DNA from: Neolewinella litorea
GTDB lineage: Bacteria; Bacteroidota; Bacteroidia; Chitinophagales; Saprospiraceae
Direction of reading: 5' to 3'
DNA length: 64,000 bases
NCBI RefSeq assembly: GCF_004803465.1
Contig: NZ_SRSF01000001.1
Span: 434,501 to 498,500, forward strand
Both the position numbers and the translations under genes were made by a program. Each line of letters begins with the position of its first letter. The stretch's first letter is position 1. The notes under the pieces were generated by a model. It saw only the letters and a list, made by a program, of their open reading frames with translations, was not told the DNA's origin and did no database searches. This document shows positions 45,576 through 54,602 of this stretch, piece after piece.

Positions 45576-46451
45576 CTAGTATAGGTACTCGAGCGCAACG
45601 CGATCGTAGTAGCCGAACTCACCGTCCTCACCGCTGCTGAAGCAGGAGAGCATGACGGAATTAGCATCAAAGCCGGTTGGCGTACCCGGAATGTGTACTG
45701 CACCGTCGGAACCGGCCGACTCGCCCGACTGTCCGCAGGATTCCCGGCTGAACCAGTCGGTGTGCCGCAGGCCCATAGCGTGGCCGATCTCGTGGGTCAT
45801 CACGTGCTCGTTCACGTTGGTGTCATAGTTTTCCATACCGTTGTAGATCTCCACCCACTTGTAGGGCTGACCGCCGCTGGGGAAGCCAGCCACGCCGCCG
45901 GCGCCGTTGTTCGACTCGTTGCGGTAAACTACGATGTCGGCGTTGGTGGTTGCGCCAAAGGTGAGGGTGAACTGTTTGGTGGTGTTTAATGCGTTGTAGT
46001 TGGCTACCGCCCACTGCAGGGCCGTACGCATCTTGGCCGTCAGGGCAAAGCCGCTGCCGGTGTATCCGACCACACTGATGGCATTGTCGCTGACCAGGTT
46101 GTTGGTACGGTACTGCTTTTCCAGGGTAGCATCCATGGCGCGCAGTTCCCGCAGTTGGTCCTTGGTCAGGGCAATGTCGCCGTCAACCAGGTAACGGTTG
46201 GCGGTGGTGCCGTCGGGCCGCACCTCCGTGTAGGGTACCGCTTCGCCGTAGTGGGCCGAGTGCCCGTCAACGTGCTGCATGATCGGAGCTTCCAATCCGA
46301 GGTCGGCTACCTGGACGTGGCCGTCCTCGTTGTGGTCTACCAGAAAAGTGGTGGTGGGGGAGAGTGCCTCGGCGTCCAGCGTGCTGTCTTCGGTGCAGGA
46401 GGTCAACAGGGCAAAAAAGAGAAAGGGAAAAAGGTGTAATACAGGTTTCAT
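45576..46451 (-). CDS. M57-type HEIGH metalloprotease lipoprotein
   Basis: About 291 aa from MKPVLHLFPFLFFALLTSC, a lipoprotein signal with lipidated cysteine; an ATG 16 codons earlier is less likely. The zinc-binding site THEIGHAMGLRHTDW (HExxHxxGxxH) identifies the HEIGH/M57 group. Residues about 150-260 form the catalytic domain, with MLSCFSSG near the end as a Met-turn candidate. It is anchored in a membrane facing the periplasm or outside. Substrate unknown. Followed by a strong terminator. Confidence 0.9.
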   Translation of the reverse strand: MKPVLHLFPFLFFALLTSCTEDSTLDAEALSPTTTFLVDHNEDGHVQVADLGLEAPIMQHVDGHSAHYGEAVPYTEVRPDGTTANRYLVDGDIALTKDQLRELRAMDATLEKQYRTNNLVSDNAISVVGYTGSGFALTAKMRTALQWAVANYNALNTTKQFTLTFGATTNADIVVYRNESNNGAGGVAGFPSGGQPYKWVEIYNGMENYDTNVNEHVMTHEIGHAMGLRHTDWFSRESCGQSGESAGSDGAVHIPGTPTGFDANSVMLSCFSSGEDGEFGYYDRVALEYLY

Positions 46452-46837
46452 AGGTAAAAACGGGTTGGTGTGGTCAGGGCATGACGGTACAGTGGGCACG
46501 GGAGCGCCGGTAGGATCCGGACAACCGGACCACGGGTTAGAGGACTTGGAATTGAAACGGCTATTGCCGCGGCACGACGGTCAGGGAAACCAGGAGGGCC
46601 AAAGGGCCGGACCGCGGGAAGAGTGTTTTAGGTTGTCGCAAGTTAAACCCCCAAAATAAAAATCCAAGCTTCCACACAATAAATTTTCAATTCTACTTTA
46701 CCTGGGTAAAGACGTGGCAACTGCGGCAGTACATATGGTCATTTATACAATAAGCCGCCCCCTGAGCCACCTGCCCGGCCCCACCTAATTTCACCGCACC
46801 CGCGAACCCGCCACCCTTGCCTACCTGTTTGAGCAGT
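46452..46837. other. Intergenic region between divergent genes
   Basis: 386 nt between the HEIGH protease and the dehydrogenase-like lipoprotein, which are transcribed away from each other. It contains one exact 16-bp palindrome (46696-46711) and A/T-rich stretches, but no gene I can support. Confidence 0.5.
46696..46711. promoter_or_regulatory. Exact palindrome CTTTACCTGGGTAAAG
   Basis: 7-bp arms CTTTACC and GGTAAAG with TG between. It stands between divergent genes, about 127 nt before the 46838 start and 245 nt before the 46451 start. Candidate operator. Confidence 0.5.
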
Positions 46838-48115
46838 ATGAAATTACTATCCCTGACCGCGGTGGCATTGCTAACGGTCACCTCCTGTGCCTCCCAGGTT
46901 AGCAACGATCAAAAGGCCGCCCTTGCCGAGCAAGGTCCCGTAACCGTAGCTACAGCCATCGGTCCACTCCAGCTTCCCAGCCCCTACAGCAGCGAGTCGG
47001 CCGTAAAGCTGAGCGAGATCACCGACTGGCCCGCCGATCGCACCCCCCGGGCCCCCGAAGGCTTTACGGTTAACCGCTTTGCCGACGGACTGCAGCACCC
47101 GCGCAGCACCTACATCTCGCCCGAGGGGGAGATCTTTGTCGTTGAAAGCAACACGCGCAACAGCGCCGATCGCATCCAGAAACTGGTGGACGCCGACGGT
47201 GATGGCAGGGCAGAAGAGCGCATTGTCTTCGCCACCGGGCTTAACCAACCTTTTGGGATGCTCATCCTCGACGACTATTTCTACGTGGCCAATACCGACG
47301 CCACTTACCGGTACCCCTACACGACCGGGCAGCGTGAACTTGATCTCAGCAAAGGCGAAAAGGTAGTTTCCACGCCACCCCAGGGCTACAACAATCACTG
47401 GACGCGCAACCTGCTGGCCGCCCCCGACGACAGCAAGATCTACGTGTCCGTAGGTTCCGGCAGCAACGTCGGTGAAAACGGCATGGAGGCCGAAAGGAAC
47501 CGGGCCACCATCCTGGAGGCGAATCCCGACGGCAGCGCGGTGCGGGAGTACGCTACCGGACTGCGCAACCCGGTAGGCATGGACTGGAACCCGATTACCG
47601 GAGAGTTGTGGACGGCCGTCAACGAACGCGACAAACTAGGCGACGAGCTGGTACCCGATTACATTACCAGCGTGCAGGAGGGCGGCTTTTACGGATGGCC
47701 CTACAGCTATTTTGGACATATCAACGACCCCCGGTGGGCCGACGACCCGCACCAGGAGCTGGTGGACGAGGCCATAGTTCCCGATGTACCCCTGGGAGCC
47801 CACACGGCTTCGCTCGGCCTGGTATTCTACACCGCCGAACAGTTTCCCGATCGTTACCGGAACGGGGCTTTTGTGGGACAGCACGGCAGTTGGAACCGCT
47901 CCAACTTCAGCGGCTATAAAGTTGTCTTCGTGCCCTTCGATGCCCAGGGCAATCCACAGCCGCCGGAGGACTTCCTGACGGGCTTTATCGCGGACGCCTC
48001 CGCGGGTAAGGTCTGGGGTCGGCCAGTAGGCGTATCGGTCCTGCCCGACGGCAGCCTGCTGGTGGCCGACGACGATGCCGGTATTCTTTGGCGGGTGGCC
48101 CATCCCAGATCGTAA
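46838..48115 (+). CDS. Sorbosone/glucose dehydrogenase-like beta-propeller lipoprotein
   Basis: About 425 aa from MKLLSLTAVALLTVTSC, a lipoprotein signal. The rest is a six-bladed beta propeller of the glucose/sorbosone dehydrogenase family: GFTVNRFADGLQHPRS, RNPVGMDWNPITGELW, FYGWPYSYFGH and GAFVGQHGSWNRSNFSGYKV are blade motifs. Such proteins often bind PQQ and oxidise sugars, but cofactor binding is not shown by the sequence. It precedes a small membrane protein by 45 nt. Confidence 0.85.
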   Translation: MKLLSLTAVALLTVTSCASQVSNDQKAALAEQGPVTVATAIGPLQLPSPYSSESAVKLSEITDWPADRTPRAPEGFTVNRFADGLQHPRSTYISPEGEIFVVESNTRNSADRIQKLVDADGDGRAEERIVFATGLNQPFGMLILDDYFYVANTDATYRYPYTTGQRELDLSKGEKVVSTPPQGYNNHWTRNLLAAPDDSKIYVSVGSGSNVGENGMEAERNRATILEANPDGSAVREYATGLRNPVGMDWNPITGELWTAVNERDKLGDELVPDYITSVQEGGFYGWPYSYFGHINDPRWADDPHQELVDEAIVPDVPLGAHTASLGLVFYTAEQFPDRYRNGAFVGQHGSWNRSNFSGYKVVFVPFDAQGNPQPPEDFLTGFIADASAGKVWGRPVGVSVLPDGSLLVADDDAGILWRVAHPRS

Positions 48116-48160
48116 TCACTTACCCGCAGGGCGTGGCCCCGCGGTTCACTCCCTTCCACT

Positions 48161-48412
48161 ATGCCACTACTCATTCTTCTGCTGGGGTTCTTCTTCCCCC
48201 GCCTCGTGATCGTGCTCCTGTACTTTTTCACGGGCTGGTTCCGCGCGGCTTTCGACGGCTTCCTCATTCCCTTGCTGGGATTCATCTTTCTGCCGCTCAC
48301 GACGCTGTGGTACGGCATTTCGGAGACCTACTTCGAAAGCGTGCAGACCGTCGGCCTGATCATTGCCGTCCTCCTCGACCTGGGGATCGTTGGCAGTAAG
48401 TTGCGGGATTAA
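48161..48412 (+). CDS. Small integral membrane protein
   Basis: 83 aa, almost all hydrophobic: helix 1 LLILLLGFFFPRLVIVLLYFF, helix 2 around LIPLLGFIFLPLTTLWY, helix 3 VGLIIAVLLDLGIVG. No known motif. Such proteins are often overlooked; same direction and 45 nt after the lipoprotein gene suggest co-transcription. Function unknown. Confidence 0.6.
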   Translation: MPLLILLLGFFFPRLVIVLLYFFTGWFRAAFDGFLIPLLGFIFLPLTTLWYGISETYFESVQTVGLIIAVLLDLGIVGSKLRD

Positions 48413-48462
48413 GGTCTAGGCCCGGCAAGCCGAGACAATAGCTCTACCAAAAACGTCCCAAC

Positions 48463-50001
48463 CTAAAGCGGAATATTCCCGTGCTTCTTCTTGGGTAGTA
48501 CGGTGACCTTGCCTTCCAGGGAGGCGAAAGCGCGAATGAGTTTGCGCCGCGTATCCTGTGGGTAGATGACCTCGTCGATAAACCCGCGTTGGGCCGCCCG
48601 GTAGGGGTTGGCAAACTTTTCCGCGTACTCGGCTTCTTTTTCCGCGAGTTTGGCGGCTGGATCGTCGGCCGACTTGATCTCGCGGCGGAAGATGATCTCG
48701 CTGGCCCCCTTGGCACCCATTACGGCGATCTCGGCACCCGGCCAGGCGTAGTTGAAGTCGGCCCCAATGTGCTTGCTGTTCATCACATCGTAGGCCCCAC
48801 CATAGGCCTTGCGGGTGATCACGGTGACCCGCGGCACGGTAGCTTCGCTCAGGGCGTAGAGCAGTTTGGCGCCATTGGTGATGATGCCGTTCCACTCCTG
48901 GTCCGTGCCGGGCAGGAAGCCGGGTACGTCGACCAGCACCAGCAGGGGCACGTTGAAACAGTCGCAGGTACGGGTGAAGCGGGCCGCCTTCTTGGAGCTG
49001 TCCACGTCGAGCACCCCGGCCAGACTATAGGGCTGGTTGGCAATGATGCCGATACTCTTGCCTCCAAGGCGGGCGAAACCCACGACAATATTCTCCGCGT
49101 AGCGTTCGTGGATTTCCAGGAAGCTGTCCTCATCGATGATGCCCCGAATCACCTCGCGCATGTCGTAGGGTTGGTTCGGACTGTCTGGTACGATCCCGTT
49201 CAATTGCTCCCGGATTTCCGAACCGAGGGAGTAGGGGTACTCGATGGGTTTTTCTTCGCAGTTCTGTGGCAGATAACTTAGCAGACGGCGCAGTTGCTTC
49301 AGGCACAGCACGTCGTTGGCGGCGGTGAGGTGGGTGACACCCGATTTGGTGGAGTGGGTGGACGCCCCGCCGAGTTCCTCACTGGTCACCGATTCGTTGG
49401 TCACGGTTTTTACCACGTTAGGCCCCGTCACGAACATGTAGCTGGTGTGCTCTACCATGATCGTGAAGTCGGTCATGGCCGGCGAGTAGACCGCCCCGCC
49501 TGCGCAGGGCCCCATAATGGCAGACAGTTGCGGGATCACCCCCGAGGCCTGGACATTGCGGTAGAAGATGTCCGCATAGCCCCCAAGGGAGCGCACGCCC
49601 TCCTGGATGCGCGCGCCGCCGCTGTCGTTGAGTCCGATCAGGGGCGCGCCCGTCTTGACCGCCATATCCATGATCTTGCAGATCTTCTCGGCGTGGGTTT
49701 CGGAGAGCGAGCCCCCGAACACCGTAAAGTCTTGCGCAAATACGTAGACCAGGCGGCCGTCGACCGTGCCGTAGCCGGTGATCACGCCGTCGCCGTAGAA
49801 GACCTGCTCCTGCATGTCGAAGTCGGTGGTCCGGTGGGTCACCAGCGCGCCTACTTCCTCGAAGGTTCCGGGGTCAAGGAGCAGGTTGACGCGTTCGCGC
49901 GCCGTCAGCTTCCCCTTCTGGTGCTGCTTGGCGATGCGGTCGGCACCGCCGCCCAGTTGAGCCTTGCTCAGTTTATCGTTGAGGGTCTGTAGTTTATCCA
50001 T
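48463..50001 (-). CDS. pccB: Acyl-CoA carboxylase carboxyltransferase (propionyl-CoA type beta subunit)
   Basis: 512-aa subunit with N- and C-terminal carboxyltransferase folds. Motifs: [20 protein letters not shown] (acyl-CoA pocket), [16 protein letters not shown], and [15 protein letters not shown] with [15 protein letters not shown] in the carboxybiotin half. Length and motifs match PccB rather than the split AccA/AccD. It follows biotin carboxylase by 18 nt. With the carrier and carboxylase it would carboxylate propionyl-CoA (or a related acyl-CoA) to methylmalonyl-CoA. Substrate specificity is inferred. Confidence 0.88.
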   Translation of the reverse strand: MDKLQTLNDKLSKAQLGGGADRIAKQHQKGKLTARERVNLLLDPGTFEEVGALVTHRTTDFDMQEQVFYGDGVITGYGTVDGRLVYVFAQDFTVFGGSLSETHAEKICKIMDMAVKTGAPLIGLNDSGGARIQEGVRSLGGYADIFYRNVQASGVIPQLSAIMGPCAGGAVYSPAMTDFTIMVEHTSYMFVTGPNVVKTVTNESVTSEELGGASTHSTKSGVTHLTAANDVLCLKQLRRLLSYLPQNCEEKPIEYPYSLGSEIREQLNGIVPDSPNQPYDMREVIRGIIDEDSFLEIHERYAENIVVGFARLGGKSIGIIANQPYSLAGVLDVDSSKKAARFTRTCDCFNVPLLVLVDVPGFLPGTDQEWNGIITNGAKLLYALSEATVPRVTVITRKAYGGAYDVMNSKHIGADFNYAWPGAEIAVMGAKGASEIIFRREIKSADDPAAKLAEKEAEYAEKFANPYRAAQRGFIDEVIYPQDTRRKLIRAFASLEGKVTVLPKKKHGNIPL

Positions 50002-50019
50002 TTGGTCGGGGCGGGTTGG

Positions 50020-51486
50020 TTAGTGGCGGCTAAGCCACTCGATGGAGCTTGACCGGGGGACGGTCAGGCAGGCGGAATTCTGTTGGTAAAGGTAGGCGGC
50101 GAACAGGGCGGCGGCCCGGTTGGCGCTCTCATCCGCTTCGGCAATGGCCTCGGGGCGGAAGTGGGCCTTCACGAAGTTGGTATCGAAATCGCCCGAGCGG
50201 AACGCCTCATGGGTGAAGACGAACCGACCGAAGGGCAGGGTAGTCTCGATTCCTTCGATGCGAAATTCGGCGATGGCGGTTAGCATCTTTTCGATTGCCT
50301 CACCACGGGTAGCGCCGTGAGTGATCAGCTTGGCGATCATGGGGTCGTAGTGGATGGGGATGTCCATACCTTCCTCGAAACCGTCGTCAACGCGCGCACC
50401 GGAAGTGGGCGGGCGGTAGGTGGTCAGCCGCCCGATGCTGGGCAGGAAGTTGTTGGTGGGGTCTTCGGCGTACACCCGGAGTTCGAGGGCGTGGCCGTTA
50501 ATCTTCAGGTCCTCCTGCCGGAACGCCAGGGGTTCCCCCTCCGCGACGCGAATTTGCTGTTCCACAAGGTCGATGCCGGTGATCAGTTCCGTAACGGGGT
50601 GTTCGACTTGGAGCCGGGTATTCATTTCCAGGAAGTAGAAATTGTGGTCAGCGTCGAGCAGAAATTCTACGGTTCCGGCGCCCACGTAGTCGCACGACTG
50701 GGCGACCCGTACCGCCGCTTCTCCCATTTGGCGGCGGAGCGCGGGTTCCAGGACGGCCGAAGGGGCTTCCTCAACTACTTTTTGATGCCGTCGCTGAATG
50801 CTGCAGTCGCGCTCAAAGAGGTGCACACAGTTGCCGTGCGTATCGGCGAGCACCTGGATCTCGATGTGGCGGGGCGAGGCGATGTACTTCTCGATGAAGA
50901 CGCTGCCGTCGCCGAAGGCATTTCGCGCCTCACTGATGGCGCGGTTCATCTGGTCTTCCAGTTCATCGGCCGATTCCACCACGCGCATGCCCTTGCCGCC
51001 GCCGCCAGCAGCGGCTTTGATCAGGATGGGGAAGCCGATCTCGCGGGCTACGGCCCGCGCGCGCTCGGGATCGTCTACGGCCTCGTCCAGGCCTGGCACC
51101 ATCGGGATGTCGTAGGCACTTACCGTGTCCTTGGCTGCGAGCTTGTTCCCCATCACCTCGATGGCGTGCGGCCGGGGCCCGATGAATATCAGTTCCGCGG
51201 CGGCCACGCGGCGCGCGAACTCCGCATTCTCGCTCAGGAAGCCGTAGCCCGGGTGGATGGCGTCGGAACCCGTATCGCGGGCCGCGGCGATCACTTTGTC
51301 CATATCCAGGTACGACTGGTTCGAGGGCGGCGGCCCCAGGTGTACGGCCTCGTCTGCGAAGCGGACGTGTGGCGATTCCCGGTCGGCGTCCGAATAGACG
51401 GCTACCGTAGTGATGCCCAGGCGGCGGGCGGTGCGCATGATGCGCAGCGCGATCTCGCCTCGGTTGGCAACGAGTATTTTCTTCAT
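50020..51486 (-). CDS. accC: Biotin carboxylase subunit
   Basis: 488-aa ATP-grasp enzyme. It begins MKKILVANRGEIALRIMRTARRLG, has the ATP loop KAAAGGGGKGMRVV, the EMNTRLQVEHPVTE catalytic segment, and IHYDPMIAKLITHG. It lacks a biotin domain; the carrier is the separate upstream gene. Size exceeds E. coli AccC (449) slightly at the C-terminus. It overlaps the carrier stop by 4 nt (ATGA). Confidence 0.95.
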   Translation of the reverse strand: MKKILVANRGEIALRIMRTARRLGITTVAVYSDADRESPHVRFADEAVHLGPPPSNQSYLDMDKVIAAARDTGSDAIHPGYGFLSENAEFARRVAAAELIFIGPRPHAIEVMGNKLAAKDTVSAYDIPMVPGLDEAVDDPERARAVAREIGFPILIKAAAGGGGKGMRVVESADELEDQMNRAISEARNAFGDGSVFIEKYIASPRHIEIQVLADTHGNCVHLFERDCSIQRRHQKVVEEAPSAVLEPALRRQMGEAAVRVAQSCDYVGAGTVEFLLDADHNFYFLEMNTRLQVEHPVTELITGIDLVEQQIRVAEGEPLAFRQEDLKINGHALELRVYAEDPTNNFLPSIGRLTTYRPPTSGARVDDGFEEGMDIPIHYDPMIAKLITHGATRGEAIEKMLTAIAEFRIEGIETTLPFGRFVFTHEAFRSGDFDTNFVKAHFRPEAIAEADESANRAAALFAAYLYQQNSACLTVPRSSSIEWLSRH

Positions 51487-51962
51487 TCCATTTCGATTAG
51501 CAACTGTCGTTTGTCGACCGCCTCGCCCACCTTGACCTTTACCGCCTTTACGGTGCCAGCGCCTTCGGCCTTGATTACATTTTCCATCTTCATGGCTTCC
51601 AGCACCAGCAGGGGCGTGCCGGCCTCCACTTCCGTACCGGCTTCCACCATAACCTGCAAGATCAGGCCGGGCATCGGGGCGGTCACTTCGTTGGTCGTAG
51701 TGGCTACGGTGGTGGCGAGGCCCAGTTCCTGCACGATACGGTCGTAGGAATCGGCCAACGCTACGGTGAAGCGACGGCGATCGATCGCGACCGTAAGCCG
51801 CTTGCCAAAAGAGTCGGCCTCGATCAATTCGCAGGCGAAGCTTTCGCCGTCCACAATGAGGTGATATTTACCGTGGTAGGGCCCGACGATGTTCAGGTCG
51901 GACAAGGTCTCGGCGCTAATGTCAAACGATTGGTCCGCAACGGTGGCGGTTAAATTCTCCAT
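51483..51962 (-). CDS. Biotin carboxyl carrier protein
   Basis: About 159 aa from MENLTATVADQSFD (an ATG 12 codons upstream is possible). The C-terminal biotinyl domain carries LVLEAMKMENVIKAEGAG, whose lysine in MKM accepts biotin; it is preceded by an EVTAPMPGLILQV start and GTEVEAGTPL. The N-terminal half is a small beta-rich region. It swings between AccC and the carboxyltransferase of this operon. AccC overlaps its stop. Confidence 0.9.
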   Translation of the reverse strand: MENLTATVADQSFDISAETLSDLNIVGPYHGKYHLIVDGESFACELIEADSFGKRLTVAIDRRRFTVALADSYDRIVQELGLATTVATTTNEVTAPMPGLILQVMVEAGTEVEAGTPLLVLEAMKMENVIKAEGAGTVKAVKVKVGEAVDKRQLLIEME

Positions 51963-52010
51963 GAGGGGTAACCTAGCTGTTTTACCTGATACGTACAAAT
52001 AGGGTAGGGC

Positions 52011-52781
52011 CTAGCGGGGCTGCATGCGGATACCGGCGTCCATTCGTACCACCGTACCATTCATGTAGTCGTTTTCGACGATGTGACGGGCCAGACGGGC
52101 CACTTCCTCGGCCTGACCGAGCCGGACCGGGAACAGGGGCTGGCGCGAGAGGGAATCGTACACCTCCTGCGGGAAGGCATCAAACATGGGCGTGTGGATC
52201 AGGCCGGGCGCAATGGCGTTGACCCGGATGCCGTTGCGGGCCAGGTCGCGCGCCATGGTCAGCGTCATGCTGGCCACCCCGCCCTTGGAGGCGCTGTAGG
52301 CGGCCTGGCCGATCTGTCCTTCGTAAGCCGCTACGGAGGCGGTGTGGAGGATCACCCCTCGGCTCCCGTCTCTGTCCAGGGGTTGGTTCTGCGCCATCGC
52401 ATAAGCGACAATACTGGAGACATTGAAAGTCCCAATCAAATTAATGTTGATCACCTTAGCGAATAGGGCGGCATCTCCCGGCCCGTCGCGGCCGATGGTC
52501 TTCACGGCCGGGGCTATACCCGCGTAGTTGCAGCATACGTGCAAGTCGCCAAAGCGTTCGCGCACCTCCCCGACGGCCCGCGTAACTGCGGCGTGGTCGG
52601 TGACATCGACTTCGTGGTAGCTGGCATTCTCGCCCAGTTCGCCTACCAGGGCTTCACCCCGCTCGCGATTCAGGTCAAACAGGGCCACACGGGCGCCGGC
52701 CCCGTGGAACAGGCGGGCAGTAGCTTCTCCCAGTCCGGAAGCCCCCCCGGTAATGATGGCGGTACTATTCTCAATTTTCAT
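52011..52781 (-). CDS. Short-chain dehydrogenase, HSD10/3-hydroxyacyl-CoA type
   Basis: 256 aa from MKIENSTAIITGGASGLGEA; a longer upstream frame has no homology. Classical SDR: GGASGLG cofactor loop, ASVAAYEGQIGQAAYSASKGG (S, Y, K) and GIRVNAIAPGLIHTPMF. The overall pattern (NYAGIAPAVKT, HTPMFDAFPQEV) resembles type II 3-hydroxyacyl-CoA dehydrogenase (HSD17B10), which acts in isoleucine or branched-chain breakdown. Being first in the carboxylase operon, it supports propionyl-CoA supply. It starts after a TATATTTG box and a palindrome. Confidence 0.87.
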   Translation of the reverse strand: MKIENSTAIITGGASGLGEATARLFHGAGARVALFDLNRERGEALVGELGENASYHEVDVTDHAAVTRAVGEVRERFGDLHVCCNYAGIAPAVKTIGRDGPGDAALFAKVININLIGTFNVSSIVAYAMAQNQPLDRDGSRGVILHTASVAAYEGQIGQAAYSASKGGVASMTLTMARDLARNGIRVNAIAPGLIHTPMFDAFPQEVYDSLSRQPLFPVRLGQAEEVARLARHIVENDYMNGTVVRMDAGIRMQPR

Positions 52782-52824
52782 GCCGCAACCTACAAAATTT
52801 GCGCGCCAGTATCCGATCGTGGGG

Positions 52825-52844
52825 GCATGTTCACTAATACATGC
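52825..52844. promoter_or_regulatory. Inverted repeat at the carboxylase operon promoter
   Basis: GCATGT (52825-52830), 8-nt spacer, ACATGC (52839-52844), ending at the -7 box of the minus-strand operon. A dimeric repressor bound here would cover the transcription start. Confidence 0.45.
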
Positions 52845-52851
52845 AAATATA
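52844..52851 (-). promoter_or_regulatory. -7 box of the SDR/carboxylase operon
   Basis: Minus-strand TATATTTG (52851-52844), a perfect TAnnTTTG match about 63 nt before the ATG at 52781. Confidence 0.5.
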
Positions 52852-52960
52852 TCGCATTCATCGACGCTTTGTCCCGCAGACAACCTTTGGGAAATGATTT
52901 CACCTTTCAGCAATCCTTTGGTACCCAACTTACGTACGTACCAGTAAACCAAATGACCTT

Positions 52961-53671
52961 ATGAAGTTACCCAAGTTCACCGAGTCGCGCGTCGTTGCCG
53001 ACCGGAACCCCCACAATCGCCGGTCGTTCCTGCGCAAGTCCGGTCTCGGACTGGCCGCCGCCGGACTATTCCTAGCCGGATGCGAAGACGACGACGACCC
53101 CATCATGATCGATGAAACCGTTAATCTCGGCAGCGGCGACGTTGGCGTTCTCAACTACGCCTACGCCCTCGAGCAACTGGAAGCCGCCTTCTACGCTCAG
53201 GTGCTGCAGGGTGGATACTTCGCCAGCGCCAGCGCTGAGGAGAAACAGATCATGACCGACCTGGAGGCCCACGAGCGTGCCCACGCCGAATTCTTCGAGG
53301 CCGCCATCAGTTCCGTGGCCACCGCCATTCCAGCCCTGGGGGTTGACTTCAGCAGCATCGACTTCGACAGCCGCAGCAGCGTACTGGGTACCGCCCAGGC
53401 TTTTGAAGACCTTGGTGTATCGGCCTACAACGGCGCCGGTCGTCTGTTGCAGAATCCCGACTTTCTGGTGATCGCCGGCAAGATCGTGAGCGTCGAAGCA
53501 CGCCACGCCGCCGCCATCCGCAGCATCAACAGCGCTTCGCCCCGCGCCTTCGCCAGCAGTGAAGTAGTCGACTCGAACGGTCTCGACTTGGCCCGCACCC
53601 CTTCCCAGGTGCTCAACATCGCCAAGACCTTCATCACCACCAATATTGACGCAAGCGGTCTGCCCCAGTAG
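52961..53671 (+). CDS. Ferritin-like domain protein, Tat lipoprotein
   Basis: 236 aa. The N-terminus has the twin-arginine motif RRSFLRKSG, a hydrophobic stretch and the lipobox LAGC, so it should be exported folded and lipid-anchored. The mature part is a Ferritin_2/desiccation-related (PCC13-62-like) four-helix bundle: YALEQLEAAFYAQV, DLEAHERAHAEFFEAAI and VSVEARHAAAIR give the E/ExxH-type metal ligands. The next gene is a paralogue 20 nt downstream. Function is unknown; metal storage or oxidative-stress protection is possible. Confidence 0.88.
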   Translation: MKLPKFTESRVVADRNPHNRRSFLRKSGLGLAAAGLFLAGCEDDDDPIMIDETVNLGSGDVGVLNYAYALEQLEAAFYAQVLQGGYFASASAEEKQIMTDLEAHERAHAEFFEAAISSVATAIPALGVDFSSIDFDSRSSVLGTAQAFEDLGVSAYNGAGRLLQNPDFLVIAGKIVSVEARHAAAIRSINSASPRAFASSEVVDSNGLDLARTPSQVLNIAKTFITTNIDASGLPQ

Positions 53672-53691
53672 TCCACCCCAAAAGAAACAAC

Positions 53692-54495
53692 ATGAAATTC
53701 CTACATCTCTTTAATGAATTTGAACGGGGGGCGAACGGTTCCACCCCCCAGCTGACCACGCGCCGCGAGGCCTTCGGTCAGATCGGCCGCACGGTCGGTA
53801 AAGCCGCCACTGTGGCCCTGCCGCTGGCCGCCTTCCTGAAATCTAACCCAATAGCCGCCCAAAGCAGCGGCGATAGCATCGTTGACGTCCTCAACTTCGC
53901 CCTCACCCTGGAGTACCTCGAAGCCGAGTACTACGCCATGGGACTGGACTCCGACGGACTACTCACGGGCGATCTCCGTGAAACGATCTCTCTTATCGGC
54001 GACCACGAGGCTGCCCACGTGGAGTTCCTCAAGTCTGCCATCAGCGGTGCCGGCGGCGACCCCGTCGACAAGCCCGATTTTGACTTTACGGCCGGTGGAA
54101 ACTTCAACAACGTCTTTTCCAACCAGACCATCTTCCTGGCCCTTGCCCAGGCCTTCGAAGATACCGGAGTGCGCGCCTACAAAGGCCAGGCCGCAAACCT
54201 GATGGGTAACGGTGCCGTACTTACCGCCGCCCTCCAGATCCACTCCGTGGAAGCGCGCCACGCCTCCGAGATCCGCCGTATTCGCGGGTCCAAGGGCTGG
54301 ATCACCAACGCTGAGAACACCACGGGTGCCGGTGCCGCTGATGCAGTCTACATGGGTGAGGATAACGTAATGCAGTTAGGCTTCAACGTCACTACCCTGA
54401 CCAGCGTAAGCCGTAACCACATCACCGAGGCCTGGGATGAGCCCCTGAGCAAGCAAGCCGTGCTCGACATCGCTTCGCTGTTCATCGCCGACTAG
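53692..54495 (+). CDS. Ferritin-like domain protein, exported
   Basis: 267 aa. The N-terminus has TTRREAFGQIGRTVGKAA, a Tat-like RR motif, then a hydrophobic segment ending ANPIAAQ-like (SNPIAAQS), probably cleaved and not lipidated. The core repeats the paralogue's pattern: FALTLEYLEAEYYAMG, GDHEAAHVEFLKSAI and IHSVEARHASEIRRI provide glutamates and histidines of a four-helix diiron-type bundle. Both genes form an operon ending in a strong terminator. Function unknown. Confidence 0.87.
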   Translation: MKFLHLFNEFERGANGSTPQLTTRREAFGQIGRTVGKAATVALPLAAFLKSNPIAAQSSGDSIVDVLNFALTLEYLEAEYYAMGLDSDGLLTGDLRETISLIGDHEAAHVEFLKSAISGAGGDPVDKPDFDFTAGGNFNNVFSNQTIFLALAQAFEDTGVRAYKGQAANLMGNGAVLTAALQIHSVEARHASEIRRIRGSKGWITNAENTTGAGAADAVYMGEDNVMQLGFNVTTLTSVSRNHITEAWDEPLSKQAVLDIASLFIAD

Positions 54496-54522
54496 CGGGC
54501 TACCTGACAAACACATGAACTG

Positions 54523-54558
54523 AGCGCGCAGTACCACCCGGTATTGCGCGCTTTTTTT
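54523..54558 (+). terminator. Rho-independent terminator of the ferritin-like operon
   Basis: 13-bp stem (54523-54535 with 54540-54552, one G-T wobble), 4-nt loop ACCC, followed by seven T. It lies 28 nt after the stop of the second ferritin-like gene. Confidence 0.92.
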
Positions 54559-54602
54559 ATGCCCGGCACCCGCGGCCGCGCCCAAAGAAATGATAGTAGT
54601 CT

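Noticed and set aside
46693-46905. Minus-strand frame ending in CxxCH (CRSCHVF), a cytochrome c-like motif
   Set aside because: It overlaps the signal peptide of the 46838 gene and the intergenic palindrome, and the motif sits at the very end where a cytochrome domain could not follow.
50317-51747. A 476-codon open frame antisense to biotin carboxylase
   Set aside because: Biotin carboxylase motifs on the minus strand account for this region.
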